DNA from: Chloroflexota bacterium
GTDB taxonomy: Bacteria > Chloroflexota > Anaerolineae > UBA7937 > B3-Chlor
Length of the DNA: 33,648 nt
Direction: 5' to 3'
Assembly: GCA_030613785.1 (NCBI GenBank)
Contig: JAUWLF010000041.1
Coordinates: forward strand, 1-33,648
Shown here: positions 1 to 7,011 of the stretch, piece after piece
Position numbering within the stretch: position 1 is the first letter of the stretch
Layout: the number at the start of each line of letters is the position of its first letter
The notes under the pieces: model-generated
The model's database searches: none
What the model was told of the DNA's origin: nothing
Seen by the model: the letters and a program-made list of their open reading frames with translations, nothing else
Made by a program: the position numbers and the translations under genes

Positions 1-306
1 GAGCAGTTATTGGACAGGTATGGACCCCCGGAAGCGTTCAGGGCTCATTCCGCAGGGGTGCCCGAGCGACGATATGCTGAAGTGAACCTGTACTATCCTG
101 AATACGGCTTCATGTGTCAACTGGAATTGCCGATCAACAGTGTCCAGCTTCAGTCGGAGACGAAAGTGGTGCGAGCTTGGTACTTCGCTCCCACCTTACT
201 AGACGAGCTTGTTGATCCGCGCGACGGCGTCCCGTTCCCCCCAAGGGAGTACATGGATGATGTCTTGCAAGACTGGCAGGGCTACGGACCGATAGAACTG
301 GAATAG
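1..306 (+). CDS. C-terminal part of unknown protein (5' truncated by window edge)
   Basis: The frame is open to the first base of the window (Glu-Gln-Leu-Leu before the TTG at 10), so this is the last ~101 residues of a longer protein, not a complete gene. The visible part starts with a 'LLDRYGPPE' segment and has alternating hydrophobic strands (YAEVNLYYPEYGFMCQLEL) that suggest a small beta-rich domain. No catalytic motif is visible and I do not recognise the family. It ends 90 bp before the next plus-strand gene and may share a transcript with it. Confidence 0.6.
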   Translation, partial: EQLLDRYGPPEAFRAHSAGVPERRYAEVNLYYPEYGFMCQLELPINSVQLQSETKVVRAWYFAPTLLDELVDPRDGVPFPPREYMDDVLQDWQGYGPIELE

Positions 307-396
307 CGTGATCAGGGTTGTCGAAGGCCTGGTGGCACGCGGGAAGCGGCGCGGGCGCAGGAGGGCGCCGGCTTGTTTGCGGAAGGAGAATAGGCC

Positions 397-1848
397 ATGA
401 GATTCAAAGTGCTGGCGATGATCGGAATCGTCCTGGGTCTCGCGCTCCTCGCCTCGGTGGCCCTGGCAGGCTACCCTGACGAAGGGTTTGGCGTGGCGCG
501 GACTGACACCTGGGTGATGAACGTGCATCACACCCTCGATGCCAACGTCTTGGTCACCTACATCGACCGGTCGGGCTATCCCAGTGCAAACGTGGCCAAG
601 GCCATCTCGCCCACCTGGAACGCCAAGTTCGCTGCCACCGACCCTGGCCTGGACAGCGGCTGGCTGGGCTCCGCGTTCGTCGATTCGCTTCGACCGATCG
701 TCTCTGCGGTCGAGGCGCACTGGGGGGAGGTACCGAGAGGAGACGGCCAGAGCGCTGCCGGGTACATAGACGTGCCACAAGGCTCCAATGAGCTATACTT
801 CCCCGGCGTCTCCAAGTCGGGATATTGGAGGAGCAGGGTCAGCATACAGTGCGTGGACACGGTGGACTGCGACGTCTCCATGACCTACCGGGATCGAGAG
901 GGTGCCGTAGTCACCGGCAGCCCCTTCCTGGACACCATCGAAGCTGGCTCACAGGAGAGCTACGACCTTTGGGATCCCTCCGTCAACCCCAACATTCCAG
1001 AGCAGCAGTACACGCCATCCCCGTGGTTCGGCAGCCTACAGGTGACCTCCACCGGCGAGATAGCTGGGGTGGCGGTGACGCACGCTCGAAAAGGGCATGC
1101 CTCAGCCTACAACTCCTGCGTGCCAACCGGCGACGCAACGGTCTATTTCCCCGCGCTCAACAGGAGGAACTTCGGCGGCGACTGGCAGGGCCAATCCGAT
1201 TGGTCAACCCTCTCGGTGCAGAACACCAACGCCTTCACCATCACCGCCTACCTCAGCTTCTACAAGCGCGATGGGACCCTGGAACTGAGCTTCGCAGAAG
1301 AAATCGCCCCCAATGCGTCCGCCGCCTACAACATGAAGACAGATACGAGATTCGAGGACCTGGGCAACAGGTTTGGAGGTTCCGCCATCGTCACCTCCAC
1401 CCACCCCATCGTGGGGTCGTGCAGCGGTATCCGCGTGCCGTACGACGGATTGTCGGCGGCGTACACAGGTGTCCCGGGTGGCTCCAGCAAGTTGGTGTTT
1501 CCGGTGGCTTATCGGGTCAAGGCGGGGACCGCCTGGCGCAAGTATTCCGGGGTGGTGGTGCAGAACGTCGATCCGGAGAACGAGATCACCATCTACACCC
1601 ACTGGTTCCAAGCTGGCGGGGAGGAGTACATCGAGATCATCAGCGACATACCTGCCAACGGCTCTCATGGCTACAACACCAGGTACGGCGACCACGCCGG
1701 CACCCTTGCTGGCCTCGGAAACGACTGGTCCGGGACCGTCGTCGTTACGACAACAAGCCCGCTGGGCATGGCGGCCGTGGCCCACAACACCATCAAGTAC
1801 CCTGACTACGCGTACCTGACGAACTACAACGGGCTGCCGGTGGACTAG
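397..1848 (+). CDS. Secreted beta-sandwich repeat protein, function unknown
   Basis: This 483-residue protein begins with a clear Sec signal peptide: Arg/Lys at the N-terminus, a hydrophobic core at about residues 5-22 and a cleavage site after ALA near residue 24. The rest contains at least three weakly similar units of about 110 residues (roughly 125-240, 245-355 and 365-483). Each opens with a 'YFP/VFP' strand, then a segment like 'SxxxVQNxx' followed by 'TxYxxxxxxxG' and an Asn-Gly/Ala turn, as in tandem Ig-like beta sandwiches. There is no C-terminal anchor, so it is probably released or bound non-covalently. The ATG is preceded by a good Shine-Dalgarno (GGAAGGAGAA, about 8 nt upstream). 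No enzymatic residues are evident; an adhesive or matrix role is only a guess. Confidence 0.75.
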   Translation: MRFKVLAMIGIVLGLALLASVALAGYPDEGFGVARTDTWVMNVHHTLDANVLVTYIDRSGYPSANVAKAISPTWNAKFAATDPGLDSGWLGSAFVDSLRPIVSAVEAHWGEVPRGDGQSAAGYIDVPQGSNELYFPGVSKSGYWRSRVSIQCVDTVDCDVSMTYRDREGAVVTGSPFLDTIEAGSQESYDLWDPSVNPNIPEQQYTPSPWFGSLQVTSTGEIAGVAVTHARKGHASAYNSCVPTGDATVYFPALNRRNFGGDWQGQSDWSTLSVQNTNAFTITAYLSFYKRDGTLELSFAEEIAPNASAAYNMKTDTRFEDLGNRFGGSAIVTSTHPIVGSCSGIRVPYDGLSAAYTGVPGGSSKLVFPVAYRVKAGTAWRKYSGVVVQNVDPENEITIYTHWFQAGGEEYIEIISDIPANGSHGYNTRYGDHAGTLAGLGNDWSGTVVVTTTSPLGMAAVAHNTIKYPDYAYLTNYNGLPVD

Positions 1849-1876
1849 TACACTGGCACCCAAGTTTCGCTATGTT

Positions 1877-1976
1877 GTCATTGCGAGGAGCGCTAGCGAC
1901 GAAGCAATCTCCTTCTGTGCTGAACAAGTGACTTCTTATGGGTAAGTGGAGATTGCTTCGCTCCGCTCGCAATGAC
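1877..1976. repeat. Imperfect palindromic interspersed repeat, copy 1
   Basis: The element is bounded by GTCATTGCG at 1877-1885 and its exact complement CGCAATGAC at 1968-1976. Inside these are GACGAAGCAATCTCC and its counterpart GGAGATTGCTTCG, so the whole unit can fold into one long hairpin. It lies between two convergent genes. A second, shorter copy with the same ends is at 24070-24148. The termini resemble a palindromic repeat scattered through many bacterial genomes, probably a non-autonomous mobile or REP-like element; it may also act as a bidirectional terminator here. Confidence 0.8.
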
Positions 1977-2133
1977 AGGATTACCAGAACTTTGGTTACG
2001 ATCTACTAGCTACTGGATAGTGATCCGATGGGGATGATAGGCCAGTTGAATCCACCCACTGGCTTGGAGTCGTCCAGAACCTCCGAGGTCTCAAGGACAA
2101 GTCGGCAACTTATCCTACGCCTGCCGTCCTCTG

Positions 2134-3147
2134 CTAGTTGAGAAAGGGTTTCAGATTGCGGCTCCGGCTGGGATGGCGCAGACGTCGTAGCGCCTGGGCC
2201 TGGATCTGCCGGATGCGCTCGCGGGTCAGACCCAACTTCTCCCCCACCTGTTCCAGAGTGTAGTCCTCCCCATCCTCGAGTCCGTATCGCAAACGAAGGA
2301 CACGGGCCTCCCGAGGCGTGAGGGACTCCAGAGCATCTTCAACCTGCTCCCCCATCAAGGAATGGGAGGCCATGAACGAAGGCGTGGGAGTCATGTCATC
2401 CTCAATGAACTCCGCCAGCGTGCTTTCCTCCTCCTCCCCAACAGGGGTCTCCAGAGAGAGAGGTTGCCCTCCCAGGCGCCAGAGATCGCTCACCCTCTCG
2501 GGAGAGATCTCCAGCTCCTCCGCCAGTTCCTCGTTACTTGGCTCTCGGCCCAGTTCCTGTGCCAACCGCTTACCAACCCAGTTCATCTTGTTCAACTCAT
2601 CGACGATGTGAGCCGGCAGGCGGATGGTACGACCTTGATCGGCCACAGCCCTCAGAATGGCCTGACGGATCCACCAGGTGGCATAGGTGCTGAAGCGGTG
2701 TCCCTTGTCTGGATCGAACCTCTCTACGGCCTTGATCAATCCCAGACTGCCCTCTTGCATGAGGTCGGACAGCGGTAGACCGCGCCCCAGATACTTGCGA
2801 GCGATGCTGATCACCAAGCGCGAGTTCGCCTCGATGAAACGTCGCCGAGCCCTATCCCCGCGCTCGACCTTCGCTTCGAACCGCTTTCTCTCTTCGACAT
2901 CGATGTCGGCCTCGAACTCTGCCAGATGCCTCTGGGCACCCTCACCCTCCCTGCAAGCCGACGCCAGCTCCCTCTCCTCCTCCGCGCTCAGCAGAGGAAT
3001 GGTCCCCACCTCCTTCATGTACAACGAGATGACGTCGTCACTAGCCACACCTTTGAACGAGGTGGGATCCCGTTTCTCTTCAAGGTCCGCAAGTAACTCA
3101 GCGGTATTCAACATAGTGTCTTCCAACTCCAATTCTTTGACCCTCAT
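2134..3147 (-). CDS. sigA: Sigma-70 family RNA polymerase sigma factor (SigA/RpoD type)
   Basis: This 337-residue primary-type sigma factor directs core RNA polymerase to -10/-35 promoters. Region 1.2 (residues ~38-60) reads 'ISLYMKEVGTIPLLSAEEE'. Regions 2.1-2.4 (~101-180) contain the signature RLVISIARKYLGRG, LIKAVERFDP and FSTYATWWIRQAI. Region 3 follows. Region 4.2 (~300-330) has the helix-turn-helix YTLEQVGEKLGLTRERIRQI and the usual LRHPSRS tail. It lacks a long acidic region 1.1, so it is either a short group 1 factor or a group 2 paralogue. The ATG has a strong Shine-Dalgarno (GGGGGAGGATC). It follows the ArsR gene by 89 bp on the same strand; the intervening leader carries two hairpins, so the two may be co-regulated. 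Many promoters in this window match the TTGACA/TATAAT type it should recognise. Confidence 0.95.
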   Translation of the reverse strand: MRVKELELEDTMLNTAELLADLEEKRDPTSFKGVASDDVISLYMKEVGTIPLLSAEEERELASACREGEGAQRHLAEFEADIDVEERKRFEAKVERGDRARRRFIEANSRLVISIARKYLGRGLPLSDLMQEGSLGLIKAVERFDPDKGHRFSTYATWWIRQAILRAVADQGRTIRLPAHIVDELNKMNWVGKRLAQELGREPSNEELAEELEISPERVSDLWRLGGQPLSLETPVGEEEESTLAEFIEDDMTPTPSFMASHSLMGEQVEDALESLTPREARVLRLRYGLEDGEDYTLEQVGEKLGLTRERIRQIQAQALRRLRHPSRSRNLKPFLN

Positions 3148-3164
3148 GATCCTCCCCCTGGCAA

Positions 3165-3227
3165 CGGCCTTCCTTCGAGAAGGCCGAAAAACGCTTGATC
3201 AACTCAAATGAGTCCGTCAATGGACTC
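3165..3227 (-). promoter_or_regulatory. Two hairpins in the arsR-sigA intergenic leader
   Basis: Reading on the minus strand, the first hairpin (3210-3227) has GAGTCC/GGACTC arms with a 6-nt loop and lies 10 nt after the arsR stop. The second (3165-3186) has CGGCCTTC/GAAGGCCG arms with a 6-nt loop and ends about 18 nt before the sigA ATG, next to the Shine-Dalgarno. Neither is followed by a clear U-run, so they look more like leader structures or a weak attenuator than a strong terminator. Confidence 0.4.
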
Positions 3228-3236
3228 CTCAACAGG

Positions 3237-3542
3237 TTAGCTAGCAGTTTGATAGGAATCCTCGCAATGAGCCTGCGAGAAATCTGGAAGGAACCTGTCC
3301 AACTGCTCCCTGTGTAGTCTGTAGTAGACATGTACTCCATCTTTCCTGTAGACCACCAATCCGGCGTTCTCCAGGACTCGATAGTGATGAGACATGGCCG
3401 GCTTGCTCTTCTGGAAGGCACATCGAAAGTCCTCGCAACCCAGTTCCTCGCAGCACACCAACATCCTGACTATCTCATAACGGGTCGGGTCCGACAGGGC
3501 TTTGAACACCTTGATCGCTTCCTGCGAGAAATCGAAATCCAC
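3237..3542 (-). CDS. ArsR-family winged-helix transcriptional regulator, Cys-rich
   Basis: This small repressor-type DNA-binding protein is 101 residues from the GTG at 3542. It has the ArsR fold: helix 1-2 'IKVFKALSDPTRYEIVRML' (residues 10-28), recognition helix 'KSKPAMSHHYRVLENAGLV' (45-63) and the wing 'YRKDGVHVYYRL' (65-76). Four cysteines cluster at 30, 31, 36 and 41 in the place where many ArsR proteins carry the ELCVCDL metal/thiol site, and a fifth is at 93. This suggests metal or redox sensing. A longer frame opens at a TTG at 3617, but that codon lies inside the -35 box of a near-perfect promoter. The GTG at 3542 is preceded by GGGGGAG, so I take it as the start. sigA lies downstream on the same strand. 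Confidence 0.85.
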   Translation of the reverse strand: MDFDFSQEAIKVFKALSDPTRYEIVRMLVCCEELGCEDFRCAFQKSKPAMSHHYRVLENAGLVVYRKDGVHVYYRLHREQLDRFLPDFSQAHCEDSYQTAS

Positions 3543-3588
3543 GTGCTCCCCCAGATAGATCGTTCCACACTTTTGGAATCGCTTAACA

Positions 3589-3637
3589 ATAATAGCACGA
3601 AAGCGAACTCTTGTCAAGTCGGAATAGGTGACAAGAG
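3589..3637 (-). promoter_or_regulatory. arsR promoter with overlapping inverted-repeat operator
   Basis: On the minus strand, TTGACA (3617-3612) is followed after exactly 17 nt by TATTAT (3594-3589). A perfect 9-bp inverted repeat, CTCTTGTCA at 3608-3616 and TGACAAGAG at 3629-3637 with a 12-nt spacer, covers the -35 box. This is the expected position for autorepression by the downstream ArsR protein. The predicted start of transcription is near 3582, about 40 nt before the GTG start. Confidence 0.75.
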
Positions 3638-3777
3638 AGATCCACAGAGGCAGCCCACCATCATCTCATAGATTTTCCCAATCATCCCTCATAATTCCGC
3701 GCTTTTTCTCTCGTGAACAACCAAAAGCGGCGTTGACGAGGCGCCAGCGCCGCTTGCTCTCCTCAGCCAACCGCTCT

Positions 3778-4326
3778 CTAGTACATGTACCTACGCCACA
3801 CCTCGTGACCTTGCATCTTGCCGAGCAGCACCACTGCCGCGTAGCGTGGAACCACCGGCCGGGCGAGCAACCTCATCCCCGCCTCGTCGGGGATTCGACC
3901 GCCTTTCCGCTGGTTGCAGGGTATACAGGCGGTCACCACGTTCTCCCAGCCATGCTCTCCGCCCCGCGAACGAGGAACGACGTGATCAAGCGTGAGTTGT
4001 GCCTTGGAGGGCTGAGCGCCGCAGTATTGACACGTGTACAGATCCCGCGCCAAGATAGTCCGTCTCGTGAGGGGGATAAGTAACCTATGGGGCACCCGCA
4101 CGAAATAGACCAAACGGATCACCAACGGCATATCCAGGGCCAGATTCTCCGAGCGGATCTTGGCCTCAGCCGCCTCGATGACTTCAGCCTTCTCCTTGAG
4201 GAGCAGGACCACGGCTCGTTGCACCGAGACGACGTGCAGAGGCTCAAAGGTGGCGTTCAGGACCAGCACGCCCCCCGACAGTCTGCCTTGCCAACTAGCG
4301 AAGATCCTCACCCCCTTCATGCACAA
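3778..4326 (-). CDS. HNH endonuclease family protein
   Basis: The protein has up to 182 residues. Its N-terminal part 'VLVLNATFEPLHVVSVQRAV' (~20-39) is the conserved start of a widespread HNH family. The HNH nuclease module lies at ~95-143: zinc-binding C99-x2-C102 and C134-x2-C137 flank the 'LDHVVPRSRGG' strand with D114-H115, followed by N129 in 'WENVVTAC'. These are the metal and catalytic residues of the beta-beta-alpha fold. The cellular role of this stand-alone family is not well defined. The ATG at 4326 has no clear ribosome site and residues 1-18 are not conserved, so the real start may be further in. It is just downstream of tRNA-Trp on the same strand. Confidence 0.85.
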   Translation of the reverse strand: MCMKGVRIFASWQGRLSGGVLVLNATFEPLHVVSVQRAVVLLLKEKAEVIEAAEAKIRSENLALDMPLVIRLVYFVRVPHRLLIPLTRRTILARDLYTCQYCGAQPSKAQLTLDHVVPRSRGGEHGWENVVTACIPCNQRKGGRIPDEAGMRLLARPVVPRYAAVVLLGKMQGHEVWRRYMY

Positions 4327-4367
4327 ACGGACGGGAAAGCGCTCCCGCCCCTTCTCTCATCCAAAGA

Positions 4368-4441
4368 CAGGGGAGGCAGGATTTGAACCCGCAACCTACG
4401 GTTTTGGAGACCGTTGCTCTACCAGCTTGAGCTACTCCCCT
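4368..4441 (-). tRNA. trnW: tRNA-Trp (CCA anticodon)
   Basis: Reading the minus strand from 4441, AGGGGAG pairs with CTCCCCT to form a 7-bp acceptor stem with discriminator G. A D-arm (AGCTCAAGCTGGTAGAGC), an anticodon stem ACGGT/ACCGT with loop CTCCAAA, and a T-arm with GGTTCAAATCC follow. The anticodon is CCA, reading UGG. The 3' CCA is not encoded, so it depends on the CCA-adding enzyme encoded at 15625-17193. Length is 74 nt. Confidence 0.95.
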
Positions 4442-4601
4442 TCGTTCACGGATGCCTGGCGCCCTCCTACTGAGGGTCACGCTGTCAGCCAGGCCCTCTG
4501 GGACCCAAGAGCCTAAAGGGCTCCTGCTCTCCCAGCCTCTCTACTTGTTCCACAGGTGCAGGACAGCATGTCCTTCGCCAAACGCCCGGTCGCTGACTCT
4601 G

Positions 4602-4631
4602 ATACTAGCATAAGTCGGCCCGCGATGTCAA
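4602..4631 (-). promoter_or_regulatory. Candidate promoter for tRNA-Trp / HNH gene
   Basis: On the minus strand, TTGACA (4631-4626) is followed after 18 nt by TAGTAT (4607-4602). It faces away from the mnmE promoter and would give a leader of about 150 nt before the tRNA. Confidence 0.4.
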
Positions 4632-4673
4632 GCGACGGCAGGGCCGCCTCGCCGCAACTGGACTCTCCGGCCG

Positions 4674-4703
4674 TTGTCCGTACCAGTCGTCGTAGGATAT
4701 AAT
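4674..4703 (+). promoter_or_regulatory. mnmE promoter
   Basis: TTGTCC at 4674-4679 and TATAAT at 4698-4703 are separated by 18 nt. The -10 box ends only 17 nt before the mnmE ATG at 4721, so the 5' leader is predicted to be about 10 nt, just enough to include the GAGG ribosome site at 4711-4714. Confidence 0.65.
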
Positions 4704-4720
4704 TGTGCGTGAGGACTCGA

Positions 4721-6106
4721 ATGATGTACAGCCTCGATGACACGATCAGCGCCCCATCCACCCCGATCGGAGAGGGCGGTATTGGCATCGTCAAGATGAG
4801 TGGGCCTGAGGTCTTGCCCATCCTGCAGACCATCATCCAGCCTTCCCAGGCACAGAGTCAGCGAGACGTACCCTGGCAGCCTCTTTCCCATCGTCTGTAC
4901 CATGGACACGTAGTAGACCCCGAAAATCAGGAGGTCGTGGACGAGGTTCTGGTGTCCTACATGAAGGCCCCTCACACGTACACCCGCCAGGATGTAGGTG
5001 AGATCAACTGTCACGGCGGGATCGTGCCCTTGCAGCGGATCCTGGAACTGACCCTGCGTCATGGAGCGCGACTGGCCAGCCCCGGTGAGATGACACTGCG
5101 CGCCTTTGTGTTCGGTCGCCTGGACCTGGCCCAGGCGGAAGCGGTGCTGGACGTTGTGCGCGCCAAGACGGAGGCCGGACTGAGGGTGGCCGTCGAACAA
5201 CTGGGAGGACGCCTCTCGGAGGAGATAACAAAGGTACGGGCAGAGTTGGTGGATGTCCTGGCCTACCTGGAGGCGACGATAGACTTCAGCGAAGATGAGA
5301 TACCAGAGCGAGATGTCGCGACACCGCTGAGGAAGGCCGCACGGAGGTTAGGCGAGCTGATCAAGAGCGCTGACCAAGGCATGATCTATCGACAAGGAAT
5401 GAGGGCAGCGATCGTGGGGAGGCCCAACGTCGGCAAATCGAGTTTGCTGAACGCGCTGCTTCGCACCAATCGAGCCATCGTCACCCCCATCCCGGGTACC
5501 ACACGCGACACCCTGGAAGAGACCATCAATCTGCAAGGGATCCCTTTGACGCTGGTGGACACAGCGGGGATAGGCGAAAGCGAGGACATGGTGGAGAGAC
5601 TGGGCATCGAGCGCAGCCGTCAAGCGTTGAGCAGGGCCGATTTGGCCCTGATGACGGTGGATGTCAGCGAGCCGCTACAGGAGGCAGATTGGCGGATTTC
5701 CAGGCTGATAGGGAAGAAATCCTCTATCCTGGTAGCGAACAAGATAGACCTACCGGCGGTGCCGGTGCCTGAAGACCTGCTGCCGGAGGCCAAGAAGATC
5801 GAGGTCTCGGCTCTCACGGGGAAGGGGCTGGAAGACCTCGAGGAGGCGATCGTCAAGGTCATCTTCTCCGGGCAAGTGATAGCCTCAGATGCCCCACTGG
5901 TCAACAATCCTCGCCACAAAGACATCTTGCATACCGCGCTGGAGCACGTACGGGCGGCTGAGGAAGCCTCCGATCAAGAGATGCCAGCAGATTTCGTCGC
6001 CATAGATTTGACAGCAGCGGTGAATGCCCTGGGCGAGATCACTGGCGAAACCGTGACGGAGGACCTGCTGGAGACCATCTTCAGCAAATTCTGCGTGGGC
6101 AAGTGA
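4721..6106 (+). CDS. mnmE: tRNA modification GTPase MnmE
   Basis: MnmE works with MnmG to install the cmnm5 group on U34 of tRNAs reading split-box codons; it is a cytoplasmic dimer activated by K+. The 461-residue protein has the N-terminal formyl-THF-binding domain ('DTISAPSTPIGEGGIGIVKMSG', ~6-28). The inserted G domain shows P-loop GRPNVGKSS (~232), switch II DTAGIGESED and NKID. The C-terminal helical domain ends in the diagnostic FCVGK with the conserved Cys at 458. The start is the ATG at 4721 with GAGG 6 nt upstream; a frame from TTG at 4703 would overlap the -10 box. MnmG is not in this window. It is followed by another tRNA-editing gene, tadA. Confidence 0.97.
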   Translation: MMYSLDDTISAPSTPIGEGGIGIVKMSGPEVLPILQTIIQPSQAQSQRDVPWQPLSHRLYHGHVVDPENQEVVDEVLVSYMKAPHTYTRQDVGEINCHGGIVPLQRILELTLRHGARLASPGEMTLRAFVFGRLDLAQAEAVLDVVRAKTEAGLRVAVEQLGGRLSEEITKVRAELVDVLAYLEATIDFSEDEIPERDVATPLRKAARRLGELIKSADQGMIYRQGMRAAIVGRPNVGKSSLLNALLRTNRAIVTPIPGTTRDTLEETINLQGIPLTLVDTAGIGESEDMVERLGIERSRQALSRADLALMTVDVSEPLQEADWRISRLIGKKSSILVANKIDLPAVPVPEDLLPEAKKIEVSALTGKGLEDLEEAIVKVIFSGQVIASDAPLVNNPRHKDILHTALEHVRAAEEASDQEMPADFVAIDLTAAVNALGEITGETVTEDLLETIFSKFCVGK

Positions 6107-6253
6107 GAGAGGGTCCCCACGCATGTGCGGGAATGGATCGCCCCACTGAGGTCTGCAACAGTCGGGGGACGCTTACGCCCTTTGTTGCGGCGAGGTGCGC
6201 GGTCTGCCGTCGGCTCTGGAGACGCCTCTTCCATAGCCAGGAGCGACAGGGAC

Positions 6254-6283
6254 TTGGGTTTGAGGCCAGCGATGTGCTATAAT
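6254..6283 (+). promoter_or_regulatory. Candidate tadA promoter
   Basis: TTGGGT at 6254-6259 and TATAAT at 6278-6283 are separated by 18 nt. The -10 box overlaps the first ATG (6272) of the tadA frame. If used, transcription starts near 6290 and translation must begin further downstream. Confidence 0.45.
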
Positions 6284-6760
6284 CGAAATACGAAGGATCT
6301 CACCACGCACGAAGCCTATATGAGCGAGGCCATGGCCGAAGCCGAGGCTGCATATCGGGATGGAGACGTGCCCGTCGGCGCCGTGGCGGTTCGCGAAGGG
6401 CGTATCATAGCCCGGGGGCACAACTGCAAGGAGGCGCAGGGAGATCCCACGGCCCACGCGGAGATGATAACTCTGCGCAAGGCGGCTGAGGCTCTGGGAG
6501 GGTGGCGTCTGGCTGACGTTACCCTGTACTGCACAATGGAGCCCTGTCCCATGTGCGCTGGCGCGATGGTTCTGGCTCGACTGCCGCATCTCGTCTACGC
6601 GGTGGATGACCCTAAGGCTGGCGCAGCGGGGTCAGTGCTCGACTTGCTCCGCTCACCCAGACTCAACCATCAGGTGCGGGTGACAGCGGGAGTCCTATCT
6701 GACGAGGCGAAGGAGCTCTTGGAACTGTTCTTCAGGGGGCTACGCGAGTCCAGAGTCTGA
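6272..6760 (+). CDS. tadA: tRNA-specific adenosine deaminase TadA
   Basis: TadA converts A34 to inosine in the anticodon wobble position, using zinc. The zinc and catalytic motifs are present: TAHAEM (His and the proton-shuttle Glu, ~residue 61) and PCPMCAGAM (two Cys, ~91). The N-terminal helix 'HEAYMSEAMAEAEAAYRDGDVPVGAVAV' aligns with family members that usually have a few residues before the first His. The start is uncertain. The ATG at 6272 has GAGG 6 nt upstream but overlaps a TATAAT box. An in-frame ACG at 6305 has GAAGGA 7 nt upstream and would give the length typical of the family. The ATG at 6320 lacks a ribosome site. It sits between mnmE and tRNA-Ser. Confidence 0.93.
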   Translation: MCYNRNTKDLTTHEAYMSEAMAEAEAAYRDGDVPVGAVAVREGRIIARGHNCKEAQGDPTAHAEMITLRKAAEALGGWRLADVTLYCTMEPCPMCAGAMVLARLPHLVYAVDDPKAGAAGSVLDLLRSPRLNHQVRVTAGVLSDEAKELLELFFRGLRESRV

Positions 6761-6783
6761 GGAAACCACTGAGACATCATCCT

Positions 6784-6873
6784 GGAGGGGTGCCAGAGTG
6801 GACGATTGGGACGGTCTCGAAAACCGTTGTGGGGGCAACTCCACCGTGGGTTCGAATCCCACCCCCTCCGCCA
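6784..6873 (+). tRNA. trnS: tRNA-Ser (CGA anticodon)
   Basis: The acceptor stem GGAGGGG (6784-6790) pairs with CCCCTCC (6863-6869), followed by G and an encoded CCA (6871-6873). The anticodon stem ACGGT/ACCGT encloses CTCGAAA, giving anticodon CGA for UCG codons. A long variable arm (TTGTGGGGGCAACTCCACC region) confirms a class II serine tRNA. The T-loop is TTCGAAT. Confidence 0.96.
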
Positions 6874-7011
6874 GCATTCTTGCTGTCCGCACCGCCTAGG
6901 TCATCGTCGGACGTCTGTCTCCGACATCTGATCGAACGTCACCCAGGCAACCCCTGACGGCTCATTCCTCCCACCGCGAAATTCGCCCTCAGGTTCCAAG
7001 GATGAGCACGC

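Noticed and set aside
199..780. Long minus-strand open frame opposite the first secreted protein gene
   Set aside because: It is a shadow of the plus-strand gene: Arg-rich, no domain, no ribosome site.
825..1805. 326-codon plus-strand frame within the beta-repeat gene
   Set aside because: Low-complexity His/Arg composition and complete overlap with a gene having signal peptide and ribosome site.
3543..3617. N-terminal extension of the ArsR protein from the TTG at 3617
   Set aside because: This codon lies in the -35 box of a consensus promoter and the extra residues do not match the family.
4442..4600. T-box-like leader upstream of tRNA-Trp
   Set aside because: An AGAGAGG-like stretch is present but the conserved T-box antiterminator bulge (TGGNACCGCG) is absent and the downstream gene is a tRNA.
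6906..6925. Hairpin GTCGGA/TCCGAC after tRNA-Ser
   Set aside because: The stem is only 6 bp and no T-run follows; too weak to call a terminator.
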